Assembly (NCBI GenBank): GCA_900320085.1
Contig: ONRC01000010.1
Location: 1 to 57,329 of the forward strand
Direction: 5' to 3'
Origin: an uncultured Eubacteriales bacterium
Lineage (GTDB): Bacteria > Bacillota > Clostridia > Christensenellales > Aristaeellaceae
Length of the DNA stretch: 57,329 nucleotides
Below, one piece after another: positions 16,603 through 25,808 of this stretch. The position numbers were made by a program, and so were the translations under genes. The stretch's first letter is position 1, and each line of letters starts with the position of its first letter. The notes under the pieces are model-generated. The model was not told where the DNA came from. It did not search any database and saw only the letters and a list, made by a program, of their open reading frames with translations.

Positions 16603-17082
16603 ATGCCTCCCAAGAACGCCAACATGCAGAAGATCACGGCGATCTGCGAGAACCTGGCGAAGAAGCTGAATTACGAGCTGTGTGACGCGGCGATGGAAAA
16701 GGAGCCCACGGGCCGCTACCTGCGCATTTACATCGATACCGAAACCGGCGTGACCCTGGACGATTGCGAAAAGTTCCACCGGGCGGTGCAGCCCATGCTG
16801 GAGCCCTTCGACTATGACTTCCTGGAGGTCTGCTCCCCCGGGATCGACCGGCCCCTCAAAACCCAGCGGGACATCGACAAATCCATCGGTCTGCTGGTGG
16901 AGGCCAAGATGTATAAGCCCGTGGAGGGCAGAAAAAGCGCCCAGGGGCTGCTCAGGGAAATGAATGACGAACATGTGCTGCTTCAAAACGGAGACGAAGA
17001 AATCGACCTGCCCCGCAAGGCGGTGGCCCAGGTGCGCCTGGTGCCCGATCTGAGCGCGCTGGATGAGGACGATGAAGCGTAA
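16603..17082 (+). CDS. rimP: Ribosome maturation factor RimP
   Basis: Assists maturation of the 30S subunit. The 159-residue length is typical. The N-terminal domain (about 10-80) has YLRIYIDTETGVTLDDCEKFHRAV and the family signature VCSPGIDRPLKT. The C-terminal SH3-like domain (about 85-155) follows. ATG 16603 was chosen because AAAGGAGGG lies just upstream. It is the first gene of the operon that also encodes NusA, RnpM, an L7Ae protein and IF2. Confidence 0.94.
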   Translation: MPPKNANMQKITAICENLAKKLNYELCDAAMEKEPTGRYLRIYIDTETGVTLDDCEKFHRAVQPMLEPFDYDFLEVCSPGIDRPLKTQRDIDKSIGLLVEAKMYKPVEGRKSAQGLLREMNDEHVLLQNGDEEIDLPRKAVAQVRLVPDLSALDEDDEA

Positions 17083-17128
17083 TACAGGCTTTCAGCCATG
17101 ACTATACAGGAAGGATTGGTAATCAAAC

Positions 17129-18301
17129 ATGGCACGCAAATCTGAAATGATGGATGCGATCGAAGCGCTGGCCAAGGCCAAGGACATCAGCGTGGATCAG
17201 ATCGTCAGCGCGGTGGAGGAGGGCTGCAAGGCCGCGTACCGCCGCTATTTAAAGCGCAGCGCCAACGCGCCGCTGAACCTTTCCGTGGTGCTGAGCCGGG
17301 AACACGACGTGCAGATTTTCGCCCGCAAGGTGGTTTCTGAGGAAGTGGAGGACGAAAATCAGCAGATTTCCCTGGAGGACGCCAAGCGGCTGGGGCCCAA
17401 CTATGAGCTGGGCGACATCGTGGAAATGGACGTGACGCCCGCGGACTTTGGCCGTGTGGCCGCCCAGACCGCCAAGCAGGTCATCCGCCAGCGTTTGCAG
17501 GACGTGGAAAAGGGCAAAATCTACGACGAGTATATCGAGAAGGAAAACGAGATCCTCACCGGCATCGTGGAGCGGGTGGACGCCAAGGGCGTATACGTCG
17601 AACTGGGCCGCACCCACGGCTTCCTGGACGCCAGCGAATTCATGCCCGGCGAGGAATACCGTCCCGGCGACCATATCAAGGTCTACGTTCTGCAGGTGTA
17701 CCGGGCCAACAAGGACGTTGCCCGCACGCCTCAGGTGGCGGTCAGCCGCATCCATCCCGGCCTGGTGAAGCGCCTGTTTGAAATGGAAGTGCCGGAAATC
17801 GCCACCGGCGTGGTGCAGATCAAATCCATCGCCCGGGAAGCGGGCAGCCGCACCAAGATGGCCGTGGCCTCCACCGACGCCATGATCGACCCCGTGGGCG
17901 CCTGCGTCGGCCCCCGCGGCAGCCGCGTGGACAAGGTGGTCAGCGAGCTCAAAAACGAAAAGATCGACATCATCAAGTGGTCCGCCGACCCGGCGGAATT
18001 CGTCGCCAACGCCCTGAACCCCGCCTTCGTGGAGCAGGTGCTGCAGTCTGATGAGGAAAAAATCTGCCGCGTCGTGGTGCCGGACAACCAGCTGTCCCTG
18101 GCCATCGGCAAGGAAGGCCAGAACGCCCGCCTCGCCGCCAAGCTGACCGGCTGGAAAATCGACATCAAGTCCCAGACCCAGTACAACGAGCTGCGCGGGC
18201 AGGAAGCCGTCAGCGTGCCCGAAGGGAACGGCTCCATCATCGCCGACGACGTGGAGGATTACGACAAGCAGCCTTATCACACCGACGACGAAACGATGTA
18301 A
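17129..18301 (+). CDS. nusA: Transcription termination/antitermination factor NusA
   Basis: Binds RNA polymerase and modulates pausing, termination and antitermination. The 390-residue protein has the NusA N-terminal domain (1-125), an S1 domain (about 135-200; GIVERVDAKGVYVELGRTHGF) and two KH domains (about 230-365; CVGPRGSRVDKVVSELKNEKIDII, LAIGKEGQNARLAAKLTGWKIDIK). It lacks the C-terminal acidic repeats of the E. coli protein, as usual in Firmicutes. It could regulate its own operon through the leader at 16342-16511. Confidence 0.95.
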   Translation: MARKSEMMDAIEALAKAKDISVDQIVSAVEEGCKAAYRRYLKRSANAPLNLSVVLSREHDVQIFARKVVSEEVEDENQQISLEDAKRLGPNYELGDIVEMDVTPADFGRVAAQTAKQVIRQRLQDVEKGKIYDEYIEKENEILTGIVERVDAKGVYVELGRTHGFLDASEFMPGEEYRPGDHIKVYVLQVYRANKDVARTPQVAVSRIHPGLVKRLFEMEVPEIATGVVQIKSIAREAGSRTKMAVASTDAMIDPVGACVGPRGSRVDKVVSELKNEKIDIIKWSADPAEFVANALNPAFVEQVLQSDEEKICRVVVPDNQLSLAIGKEGQNARLAAKLTGWKIDIKSQTQYNELRGQEAVSVPEGNGSIIADDVEDYDKQPYHTDDETM

Positions 18302-18313
18302 GAGGTTTGTCCG

Positions 18314-18592
18314 ATGAAGGAAAAGAAGGTGCCCATGCGCATGTGCGTGGGCTGCCGGGAAATGAAGCCCAAGAAGGAGCTGCTGCGGGTGGTGCGGTCG
18401 CCTGAGGGCACCGTGTCCATTGACACGACGGGGCGCAAGCCGGGCCGGGGCGCGTATGTGTGCCGTTCGGCGGAGTGCCTGAAGCGCGCCATCAAGCAAA
18501 AACAGCTGGAACGGGCGTTTGAATGTCCGCTGGGGGAAGAAACCCATGCCTCCTTATTGCAGGCGCTGAACGAACTGGAGGCCCAGGCATGA
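18314..18592 (+). CDS. rnpM: RNase P modulator RnpM (YlxR, DUF448)
   Basis: A small 92-residue RNA-binding protein with the YlxR signature RMCVGCREMKPKKELLRVVR and GRGAYVC, and a C-terminal helix. The B. subtilis homologue binds RNase P RNA and modulates its activity. The Cys pair (CVGC) and the later YVC are as in the family. It overlaps ylxQ by four bases (ATGA), the fixed order between nusA and infB in Firmicutes. Confidence 0.92.
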   Translation: MKEKKVPMRMCVGCREMKPKKELLRVVRSPEGTVSIDTTGRKPGRGAYVCRSAECLKRAIKQKQLERAFECPLGEETHASLLQALNELEAQA

Positions 18593-18885
18593 GCGCGGTT
18601 TCGGGATTGCTGGGCCTGGCCTGCCGGGCCGGGCAGATCGCCCTGGGCGCTGATATCGCCTTGCAGGAAATCCGCTCTGGAAAGACAGCGCTTTTGCTGC
18701 TGGACGAAGGCGCGTCGGAGGGGACCAGGAAAAAGCTCCTGGACGCCTGCGCGTTCCGTTCCGTCCCGGCGTATACGCTGCCGGAGGGGGAAATCTCCCG
18801 GGCCTGCGGAAAAGACGGCCGGATGGCCGCCGCCGTGCGGAAAGGGAAGTTGGCCGAGCGGATGGCGGAGCTGCTCAGTTCTTAG
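18589..18885 (+). CDS. ylxQ: L7Ae-family RNA-binding protein YlxQ
   Basis: A 98-residue protein of the ribosomal L7Ae/L30e family, which binds kink-turn RNA. The conserved start GLLGLACRAGQIALG and the ALLLLDEGASEGTRKKL stretch are clear. The start is set by the ATGA overlap with rnpM. The last two Ser codons and the stop (AGT TCT TAG) are the first bases of the heptamer repeat that begins at 18877, so the repeat seems to have replaced the original 3' end. Confidence 0.9.
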   Translation: MSAVSGLLGLACRAGQIALGADIALQEIRSGKTALLLLDEGASEGTRKKLLDACAFRSVPAYTLPEGEISRACGKDGRMAAAVRKGKLAERMAELLSS

Positions 18886-18981
18886 TTCCAAGTTATAAGC
18901 ACCAAGTTCTAAGTTCCAAGGTAAAAAGATGAACATTGACGCACACATTTTGATTGGCTTAAAAGCTAAGAACTTAGAACT
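18877..18981. repeat. Degenerate heptamer repeats between ylxQ and infB
   Basis: The left part (AGTTCTTAGTTCCAAGTTAT, then AAGTTCTAAGTTCCAAGG) and the right part (GCTAAGAACTTAGAACT) are the same AAGTTCY heptamers as at 16511-16585, here again with inverted arms around a 40-nt middle. The repeat overlaps the ylxQ stop codon. Confidence 0.75.
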
Positions 18982-19059
18982 GAAAAAAGAAACAACGAGC
19001 AAATTCAACAACCACCTGAATCTTATGAATATAGCCAAGTGCGGGGGTGCAAGCATCGA

Positions 19060-22000
19060 ATGACCAAGGTGAAACTGGCTGAAGCCACGAAGGAAATCAA
19101 TCAGCAGGCGGGCGTGATCCTGGAGGACGCGGCGCGGATCCGGCGCAGTCTGGATACCGTGATGCAGGCTTTGCGCAAGCAGGAGCAGAAGTTCCAGCGC
19201 GAAGAGGAAGAGGAAAAAGCCCGGAAGCGCCAGGAGGAACAGGCGGAGCTTGCCAAGCAGCATGCCAAGGCCTGGACCATGCCCGATGAGGACGAGGCCC
19301 CCGCAGCCCCCGCCGTGCCTGTTGCTGAAAAGGAAGAAAAGAAAGAAGCGGAAAAAGCGGTCGAAAAGCCCGTGGAGAAGTCCGTCGAGAAACCGGCGGA
19401 AGCCGAGAAACCGACTGAAAAGGCTAAGGCTGTCGAAGCGGATGCTCCAAAGCCTGCTAAACCGCAAGCTGAAAAGCCCGCGCCGGAGGCTGAGGTTCCT
19501 CCCAAGAAGGAAACGGAGGAAGCCAAGCCCGCGCCTGCTGCCAAGCCTGTGGAAAAGCCCGTGGAGAAGGCGGCGGAAAAAGCGGAGGAAAAGCCTGCCG
19601 CTAAGCCCGCGGAAAAACCGGCGGCCAAACCCGCGTCTGCCGTGCCCGCGGCCCGTCCTGCCGCCGCTCCCGCAAGGCCTGCGACTGCGGCAGGTCAGCA
19701 GCAAGCCCGCCCCGCAGCCCGTCCCGTGGGGAACGCTCCTCAGGGCGGCGCGCGTCCCCAGGGGCCTTATGGCCGTCCCGCCAATGGTCAGCCGGGCCAG
19801 TATGGGCGGCCCGCGAATGGCCAGCCCGGCCAGTACGGGCGGCCCGCGAATGGCCAGCCCGGTCAGTACGGGCGTCCCGCCAACGGTCAGCCCGGCCAGT
19901 TCGGTCGTCCCGCCAATGGCCAGCCCGGCCAGTATGGGCGTCCTGCCAACGGTCAGCCCGGCCAGTTTGGGCGTCCTGCCAACGCAGCCCAGGGCGGCGG
20001 CGCTTATGGCCGTCCCGCCGGTCAGGGTCAGGCGGGCGGCGCGCGCCCCCAGGGCGGCAACCGTCCCATGGGCGGCGGCCGCAGCCGTGGGCCCGAACTG
20101 ACTCCTGTGGTGGAAAAAGAGCGCGTCAGCAATTACGACCCCAATAAGAAGCAGTATCTCCGGCAGCACGATCCCGAGCATGTGGCCAAGAACCGCAAGC
20201 AGCTGCAGAAGGAAACCTATAACAGCGGATACGATGACGACACCATGCGCGGCGGCAAGAAGCGCACTACCAAGAAGCAGCCTTCCGCTCAGCAGATGAT
20301 GGCCCCCATCAAGATCGAAAAGGCGTTCATGACCGCCGAAACGATCACCGTCAAGGACCTGACCGAGCGCATCGGCAAGCCCGCCGGCGAAATCTTAAAG
20401 AAGCTGCTGATGCTGGGCATCATGTCCAACATCAACTCCGAACTGGACTTCGACACCGCCTCCCTGGTCTGCTCCGAATTCGGGGTAGAGCTGGAAATGA
20501 AGCTGGATAAGACCGCCGAGGACGCCCTGTCCGAAGCCGACGTGGAGGACGCCGAGGAAGATCTCCAGCCCCGTCCCCCGGTCATCACCATCATGGGCCA
20601 CGTGGACCACGGCAAGACCTCCCTGCTGGACTACATTCGCAAGGCCCACGTCACCGCCACCGAAGCGGGCGGCATCACCCAGCACATCGGCGCGTACACC
20701 GTCAAGCTGGACGGCCGCCAGATCACCTTCCTGGACACCCCCGGCCACGAAGCCTTCACCGCCATGCGTATGCGCGGCGCGCAGGCCACCGACATCGCCG
20801 TGCTGGTGGTAGCCGCCGACGACGGCGTGATGCCCCAGACCATCGAGGCCATCAACCACGCCAAGGCGGCGGGCGTGCCTATCGTGGTGGCGATCAACAA
20901 GATGGATAAGCCCGCGGCCAACCCTGACCGCATCATGCAGGATCTGACCAAGTACGAACTGGTGCCCGAATCCTGGGGCGGCGATACCATCATGGTGCCC
21001 GTCAGCGCCATCACCGGCGACGGCGTGGACGACCTGCTGGAAATGATCCTCCTGCAGGCCGACACCATGGAGCTCAAGGCCAACCCCAACCGCATGGCCA
21101 AGGGCGTCATCATCGAAGCCAAGCTGGACAAGGCCCGGGGCCCGCTGGCCACCGTGCTGCTCCAGAACGGTACGCTCAAGGTCGGCGACAACATCGTCGC
21201 CGGTATGGCCTCCGGCCGTGTCCGCGCCATGGTCAACGACCGGGGCGAGCGCGTGCAGAAGGCCGGGCCCTCCACCCCTGTGGAAATCTCCGGCTTCAAC
21301 GAAGTGCCCCTGGCGGGCGACGAAATGTTCGCCGTGGCCGACGATCACCTGAGCCGTCAGGTCGCCCAGGAGCGCCGTGACAAGCTGAAGGCCGCCCGGG
21401 CCAACACCACCAAGGTGAGCTTGGATAACCTGTTCGCGGGCATCGCCGAGGGCAAGGTGCAGAACCTGAACATCATCATCAAGGCCGACGTGCAGGGCAG
21501 CGTGGAAGCCGTGAAGCAGGCGCTGGAGAAGCTGAGCAACGACGAAGTGAAGGTGCGCGTGCTGCATAGTGCCGTGGGCGCAGTGACCCAGGACGACGTG
21601 AACCTGGCCTCCGCTTTCAACGCCATCATCATCGGTTTCAACATCCGCCCCGACTCCACCGCCCGCGACGCCGCCGAGCGCGAGGGTGTGGACATTCGCC
21701 TCTACCGCATCATCTATCAGGCCATCGAGGACGTGGAAAAGGCCATGAAGGGCCTGCTGGCTCCCGAGTTCAAGGAGAACCTGCTGGGCCACGCTCAGGT
21801 GCGTTCCACCTTCAAGATTACCGGCGCGGGCACCATCGCGGGCTCCTACGTAACAGACGGCAAAGTCCAGCGCAACGCCTCCGTGCGTCTGCTGCGCGAC
21901 AACGTGGTCATCTTTGAAGGCAAGCTTTCCTCCCTCCGCCGCTTCAAGGACGACGTGAAGGAAGTCGCCTCCGGCTACGAGTGCGGCATCGGCCTGGAAA

Positions 22001-22065
22001 ACTACAACGACGTCAAAGAGGGCGACGTGATCGAGTGCTTCGTGATGGAAGAAATCGAACGCTGA
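19060..22065 (+). CDS. infB: Translation initiation factor IF-2
   Basis: GTPase that places initiator fMet-tRNA on the 30S subunit. The protein is 1001 residues, longer than usual because of a disordered N-terminal half. Residues 1-65 are helical and charged. Residues 80-235 are Lys/Pro/Ala/Glu-rich. Residues 237-310 are tandem [11 protein letters not shown] repeats. The IF2_N domain is at about 430-480. The G domain (about 505-675) has [28 protein letters not shown] and NKMD. The usual C-terminal domains follow. ATG 19060 gives [14 protein letters not shown], as in relatives; a GTG at 19039 is a weaker choice. Confidence 0.95.
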   Translation: MTKVKLAEATKEINQQAGVILEDAARIRRSLDTVMQALRKQEQKFQREEEEEKARKRQEEQAELAKQHAKAWTMPDEDEAPAAPAVPVAEKEEKKEAEKAVEKPVEKSVEKPAEAEKPTEKAKAVEADAPKPAKPQAEKPAPEAEVPPKKETEEAKPAPAAKPVEKPVEKAAEKAEEKPAAKPAEKPAAKPASAVPAARPAAAPARPATAAGQQQARPAARPVGNAPQGGARPQGPYGRPANGQPGQYGRPANGQPGQYGRPANGQPGQYGRPANGQPGQFGRPANGQPGQYGRPANGQPGQFGRPANAAQGGGAYGRPAGQGQAGGARPQGGNRPMGGGRSRGPELTPVVEKERVSNYDPNKKQYLRQHDPEHVAKNRKQLQKETYNSGYDDDTMRGGKKRTTKKQPSAQQMMAPIKIEKAFMTAETITVKDLTERIGKPAGEILKKLLMLGIMSNINSELDFDTASLVCSEFGVELEMKLDKTAEDALSEADVEDAEEDLQPRPPVITIMGHVDHGKTSLLDYIRKAHVTATEAGGITQHIGAYTVKLDGRQITFLDTPGHEAFTAMRMRGAQATDIAVLVVAADDGVMPQTIEAINHAKAAGVPIVVAINKMDKPAANPDRIMQDLTKYELVPESWGGDTIMVPVSAITGDGVDDLLEMILLQADTMELKANPNRMAKGVIIEAKLDKARGPLATVLLQNGTLKVGDNIVAGMASGRVRAMVNDRGERVQKAGPSTPVEISGFNEVPLAGDEMFAVADDHLSRQVAQERRDKLKAARANTTKVSLDNLFAGIAEGKVQNLNIIIKADVQGSVEAVKQALEKLSNDEVKVRVLHSAVGAVTQDDVNLASAFNAIIIGFNIRPDSTARDAAEREGVDIRLYRIIYQAIEDVEKAMKGLLAPEFKENLLGHAQVRSTFKITGAGTIAGSYVTDGKVQRNASVRLLRDNVVIFEGKLSSLRRFKDDVKEVASGYECGIGLENYNDVKEGDVIECFVMEEIER
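19768..19983 (+). repeat. 33-nt tandem repeats in infB
   Basis: Six full and one partial copy of a unit encoding [11 protein letters not shown] (F replaces Y in two). Synonymous third positions differ between copies (cccgcg, cccgcc, cctgcc), so the peptide rather than the DNA seems conserved. Confidence 0.9.
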
Positions 22066-22079
22066 GGCCTGGAGAATTT

Positions 22080-22119
22080 GCGGAAAACCTTTCTTTTCGG
22101 AAAAAGAAAGGTTTTCCGC
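22080..22119 (+). repeat. 3'-end hairpin, probably family A, downstream of infB
   Basis: GCGGAAAACCTTTCTTTT (22080-22097) pairs perfectly with 22102-22119 around a CGGA loop. The flank CGCCTTTCCAAAGAAAACCTG resembles the flank of the aspS copy (CCCCTTTCCGAGAAAGCTG). It lies 15 nt past the infB stop. No T tract follows, so read-through to the next genes is possible. Confidence 0.65.
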
Positions 22120-22170
22120 GCCTTTCCAAAGAAAACCTGTAACTTCGCTTAACAAGGAGCGTGCAGCATC

Positions 22171-22437
22171 ATGCCGGAATTAAGCCGCTTTGGTGGAATG
22201 GTGATTTATCTGCTGTTTCACGATATAGGACAGCATAATAAACCACATGTTCATGTGTATTACGGTGAATATGAAGCGGCTGTTGCGATTGATGGTGAGC
22301 TCTTGGCCGGAGCGCTGCCGCGTAAGCAATTGAAAATAGTTGCCGGGTGGCTGGCGTTTCACGAAGAGGAAGCGTACAAAGCATGGAATCTGGCTGTCAG
22401 AGGCGAGCATTTTGAAAAAATCCCGCCGATGAATTGA
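22171..22437 (+). CDS. DUF4160 protein, possible toxin-antitoxin component
   Basis: An 88-residue protein with the DUF4160 pattern: FGGMVIYLLFHDIGQHNKPHVHVYYGEYEAAVAIDGELLAG, then a conserved helix ending in W (AGWLAFHEEEAYKAWNLA). DUF4160 proteins are usually encoded next to DUF2442 proteins, as here, and have been predicted as parts of toxin-antitoxin pairs; which partner would be toxic is not known. AAGGAG precedes the start. Base composition is clearly more AT-rich than the flanking infB and rbfA, which points to a transferred module placed inside the translation operon. Confidence 0.8.
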   Translation: MPELSRFGGMVIYLLFHDIGQHNKPHVHVYYGEYEAAVAIDGELLAGALPRKQLKIVAGWLAFHEEEAYKAWNLAVRGEHFEKIPPMN

Positions 22438-22447
22438 GGTGAAACAC

Positions 22448-22741
22448 ATGTACATCCTGAATGATATATGTTATGCAGGGGAATGGAAGGATGGCATCAA
22501 AGTGACGGAAGCAAAGCCCCTGCGCGGCGGCATCTTGCTGGTCACCTTTTCAACAGGAGAAAAGCGGCTTTTCGATACCACAAAGCTGCAAGGTTTCGCC
22601 TTTGAACCATTGAAAGATGAAAAAATATTTTGCAATCCTGTGCTGTTTCATGGCGTGATTACCTGGAACAATGGGGAAATCGACATTGCGCCGGAAACTG
22701 TTTACCGCGACAGTTACGCCTATGAAGAAATGGCTATCTGA
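22448..22741 (+). CDS. DUF2442 protein, partner of the DUF4160 protein
   Basis: A 97-residue protein with the DUF2442 pattern: ITEAKPLRGGILLVTFSTGEKRLFD-like core, then FCNPVLFHGVITWNNGEIDIAPETVY. Structures of the family show a NE0471-type beta fold with a DNA-binding-like or antitoxin-like role suggested by context. GAGGTG lies 6 nt before ATG 22448, and the gene starts 10 nt after the DUF4160 stop. AT-rich like its partner. Confidence 0.82.
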   Translation: MYILNDICYAGEWKDGIKVTEAKPLRGGILLVTFSTGEKRLFDTTKLQGFAFEPLKDEKIFCNPVLFHGVITWNNGEIDIAPETVYRDSYAYEEMAI

Positions 22742-22777
22742 CAAATTCAACAGTGTCCTGAAAGAAAGGAAAAAGAT

Positions 22778-23164
22778 TTGAGCAGTTTTCGCATTGACCG
22801 GATTTCGGAAGAAGTGCGCCACGCCATTGACGCCATCATCCGCGAGATGAACGATCCGCGCATCAGCGGCACCTACGCCGTCACCCGCGCGGACGTGACA
22901 CGGGATCTACGGTGGGCCAAGGTGTATGTGAGCGTATTGGAAGACGAAAAAGCGGATGACATGATCAAGGCGCTGAAAAAGGCCGCCGGGTACATCCGCC
23001 ATGAACTGGGCCTGCGGGTCGATCTGCGCTATACCCCGGAGCTGCTGTTTGAGCGGGACCGGAATATCGCCTACGGCGCGCACATCGCCCAGGTACTCAA
23101 GGACGTGATCCCCCAGGAAGCGGAATCTCAAGGAGAGGAAAACGGAGATGGAAAAACAGAATGA
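22778..23164 (+). CDS. rbfA: Ribosome-binding factor A
   Basis: A 30S maturation and cold-adaptation factor. The KH-like fold (about 5-110) includes RIDRISEEVRHAIDAIIREMNDPRI and DLRWAKVYVSVL, and ends with LRYTPELLFERDRNI. The start codon is TTG with AAGGA 6 nt upstream; no ATG fits the family start. A short acidic tail follows, and the last 17 nt overlap nrnA. Normally directly after infB; here the DUF4160/DUF2442 pair intervenes. Confidence 0.93.
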   Translation: MSSFRIDRISEEVRHAIDAIIREMNDPRISGTYAVTRADVTRDLRWAKVYVSVLEDEKADDMIKALKKAAGYIRHELGLRVDLRYTPELLFERDRNIAYGAHIAQVLKDVIPQEAESQGEENGDGKTE

Positions 23165-24134
23165 GTTTCCGCATGAAATGCTGTCCGCGCTGAACAACGC
23201 GAACAGCATCTTACTTTGCTGCCATATTTCCCCCGACGGCGACGCCATCGGCTCCCTGCTGGCGGCCGGGCTGACGCTGCGTTCCTTGGGCAAGCGGGTC
23301 ACCATGGCCTGCGGCGACCCCGTGCCCAGGCAGTTTGCCTTTTTGCCCTGCGTGCAGGAGATCGTAAACGCGGAGGCGCTGCGGGATAAGCAGTTTGATT
23401 TGGCCTTTGCCGTGGATACCGCCACGCTGGAACGCATGGGCGACTGCGCCGAGGCGTATCTTCAAGCGCCTGTTACCATGCAGCTTGACCATCACGGCGG
23501 CAATCCCGGATACGCCCAGTATAACGTGGTGGATGAAAAAGCGGCGGCGGCGGGCTGCGTGGTGCGGCGGTTGATGAAAGCACTGAACGTGCCGTTGACC
23601 CGAGAAATCGCCGCTTGCCTGTACTGCGCCGTCAGCACGGACACCGGCAACTTTGTGCAGCCCAACACCACCGCCGAAGCGTTTGCCATCATGGCGGAGT
23701 TAATGGAAGCGGGGCTGAACCTGGATGAGGCCGCCCGGCAGCTGCATCTGCTGCGGGAGGAGCCCAGCGCCCGGCTGTTGGGCTGCGCGCTCAAATCCCT
23801 GAAGGTATTCGGAAACGGGAAGTGCGCCGCCATGCGCATCACCGCCCAGGACTATCGGGCGTGCCATGCCCTGCCGGAGCATAACACCGCCATCGTGAAT
23901 TATGCGCTGAATGTGGTCGGCGTGGAAGCGGTATTCCTGGCGGAGGAGCGGGAGAGCGGCGAGGTGAAGGCCAGCCTGCGGTCACTGCCGGGGCTGGACG
24001 TGGCTGCGATTGCCCGTAAATACGGCGGCGGCGGACACAAGCAGGCGTCGGGAATGCGGTATCCGGGCAGCCTGGACGAGATGTGCGGCAGGCTGGAGCG
24101 GGATTTATTACAGCTGGTTGGGGAAAGAGAATGA
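23148..24134 (+). CDS. nrnA: DHH-family nanoRNase/pAp phosphatase NrnA
   Basis: Degrades oligoribonucleotides of 2-5 nt and dephosphorylates pAp. The 328-residue protein carries the DHH motifs in order: CCHISPDGDAIGS near 25, the AVDTA motif near 87, LDHHGGN near 108 and the DTGNF motif near 165. The DHHA1 domain ends with the substrate-binding GGGGHKQASG near 290. It starts inside the end of rbfA and overlaps truB by ATGA, so the three are translationally coupled. Confidence 0.93.
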   Translation: MEKQNEFPHEMLSALNNANSILLCCHISPDGDAIGSLLAAGLTLRSLGKRVTMACGDPVPRQFAFLPCVQEIVNAEALRDKQFDLAFAVDTATLERMGDCAEAYLQAPVTMQLDHHGGNPGYAQYNVVDEKAAAAGCVVRRLMKALNVPLTREIAACLYCAVSTDTGNFVQPNTTAEAFAIMAELMEAGLNLDEAARQLHLLREEPSARLLGCALKSLKVFGNGKCAAMRITAQDYRACHALPEHNTAIVNYALNVVGVEAVFLAEERESGEVKASLRSLPGLDVAAIARKYGGGGHKQASGMRYPGSLDEMCGRLERDLLQLVGERE

Positions 24135-25015
24135 ACGGTTTTATCAATTTGCTCAAGCCCCCGGGCATGTCCTCCGGGGCGGCGGTGGCGGTGGTGAAGC
24201 GCCTGACCGGGGAAAAGGTGGGCCACGCGGGCACGCTGGACCCGGAGGCCGCTGGGGTGCTGCCCATCATGGTAGGCCGGGCGGCCAGGCTGCTGGATTA
24301 TTTCCCCGACAAGAGCAAAAGCTATATCGCCGAAATCGCTTTCGCCGGGGCGACGGACACCCAGGACGCCCAAGGAACGGTAATCGAGGCAGCGAAGCGC
24401 GTTCCAGGCCGGGATGAAATCCTGTCTGTTCTTACCAAATTCCGGGGCGATATTTTACAGCGTCCCCCGGCCTATTCCGCGTTAAAGCGGGACGGCGTGC
24501 CGCTCTACGAACTGGCGCGGAAAGGGGTCGCAGTGGAAACCAAAGCCCGGCCCACGGTCATCCGCGCCCTGGAGCTGGAGGAGCAGACCAGCCCGGACGG
24601 GTACATGCTGCACGTGGACTGCGGCAGCGGCACCTATATCCGCACCCTTTGCCACGATATTGGACAGGCATTGGACGCCCCCGCGCACATGCGGTTCCTG
24701 CTGCGCACAAGGCATGGGGCGTTTGCCATTGAAAATGCTGTAACCATCGAGGAAGTGATGGCGGCGGGGGAGAGGAAAGCAATCGAAAGCCTGCTTCTGC
24801 CGATGGACTTTCCGCTCACAGCGCTGCCCAGGCTGGACGTGCCGGAACGGTTCTGGAAGCTGGCCCGCAACGGCGGCAAGCTGCCGGGGGAACTGATGCC
24901 GCAGGCACAGGAAAACCAATTCATTCGGGTATATGCTGATACTGTTTTACTGGGTGTGGCGCACAAAGAGCAAAGCCTCATCCGCTTTGACGTGGGGCTG
25001 ACGGGAGGAAACTGA
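24131..25015 (+). CDS. truB: tRNA pseudouridine(55) synthase
   Basis: Makes pseudouridine 55 in the T-loop of tRNAs. The 294-residue protein has NGFINLLKPPGMSSGAAV at the start and GHAGTLDPEAAGVLP with the catalytic Asp near residue 40. YIAEIAFAGATDTQDAQG, RPPAYSALKRDGVPLYELAR and CGSGTYIRTLCHDIG follow. The start is fixed by the ATGA overlap with nrnA. The usual partner ribF is absent; a HAD phosphatase follows instead. Confidence 0.95.
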   Translation: MNGFINLLKPPGMSSGAAVAVVKRLTGEKVGHAGTLDPEAAGVLPIMVGRAARLLDYFPDKSKSYIAEIAFAGATDTQDAQGTVIEAAKRVPGRDEILSVLTKFRGDILQRPPAYSALKRDGVPLYELARKGVAVETKARPTVIRALELEEQTSPDGYMLHVDCGSGTYIRTLCHDIGQALDAPAHMRFLLRTRHGAFAIENAVTIEEVMAAGERKAIESLLLPMDFPLTALPRLDVPERFWKLARNGGKLPGELMPQAQENQFIRVYADTVLLGVAHKEQSLIRFDVGLTGGN

Positions 25016-25016
25016 A

Positions 25017-25808
25017 ATGGACATTCGGGAACGGCTGGCGGGCATCCGCTGCTTCCTGCTGGATATGGACGGCACCTTTTATCTGGGCAATCAGCTGATC
25101 GAAGGCTCCCTGGATTTTCTGCAGGCGCTGCATGACACTGGTCGGCAATGCCTGTTCCTGACCAACAATTCCTCCAAGTCGGCGTCCTTTTACAAGGAAA
25201 AGCTGGCCCGCATGGGGGTGCCGGAGGAATTCCGCAGCGTTCTCACCAGCGGCCAGGCCACGGCCCGGTACGTGACCAGCCGCTTTCCGGGCAAGAAAGC
25301 GTTTCTGCTGGCGAATCAGATTGAAACGAAGGAAATGGAAGCCCTGGGCGTTCAGATTGACCAGGAGCATCCGGATTACGTGCTGATCGCCTTTGACACC
25401 GAACTGGACTACAAAAAGATGACGATGCTCTGCGACCATGTGCGGGCCGGGCTGCCCTACATTGCCACCCACCCGGATTTCAACTGCCCCACGGAGACGG
25501 GCTTTATCCCCGACATCGGGGCCACCATCGCTTATGTGAAGGCCAGCACGGGCCGGGAACCGGACGTGATCATCGGCAAGCCAAACAGCGGTATCGTGGA
25601 AGAAACCCTGCGGGTCACCGGCCTGAAAAAAGAAGAAATGGCCATGGTGGGGGATCGACTGTATACCGACATCGCCACGGGCGTGAACTTCGGCATGCTG
25701 TCCATCCTGGTCATGAGCGGTGAAACCACCGCCCAGATGGCGGCGGAATCGCCCATCAAGCCGGGGCTGACCTTCGGGCGGCTGGCGGATATGATTCCTT
25801 ATTTATGA
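25017..25808 (+). CDS. HAD-IIA family phosphatase (NagD/AraL-like)
   Basis: A cytoplasmic sugar-phosphate or nucleotide phosphatase of 263 residues. Motif I is FLLDMDGTFYLGN with the two catalytic Asp (DMD), motif II LTNNSSKS, the lysine motif GKPNSGIVEE and motif IV MVGDRLYTDIATG. A C2-type cap lies between motifs II and III (about 75-175). Relatives remove phosphate from various sugar phosphates and often act in metabolite damage clearance. The substrate is unknown. It follows truB by 1 nt and overlaps the ABC permease by ATGA. Confidence 0.88.
   Translation: MDIRERLAGIRCFLLDMDGTFYLGNQLIEGSLDFLQALHDTGRQCLFLTNNSSKSASFYKEKLARMGVPEEFRSVLTSGQATARYVTSRFPGKKAFLLANQIETKEMEALGVQIDQEHPDYVLIAFDTELDYKKMTMLCDHVRAGLPYIATHPDFNCPTETGFIPDIGATIAYVKASTGREPDVIIGKPNSGIVEETLRVTGLKKEEMAMVGDRLYTDIATGVNFGMLSILVMSGETTAQMAAESPIKPGLTFGRLADMIPYL

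Noticed and set aside
20395..22155. 586-codon open frame on the strand opposite infB, and many similar long antisense frames (for example 2058-3527, 18277-20181, 48046-49440)
   Set aside because: They are mirror images of real genes in GC-rich DNA. Their translations are low-complexity (runs of H, G, R, V) without recognisable domains, and the + strand genes are unambiguous.
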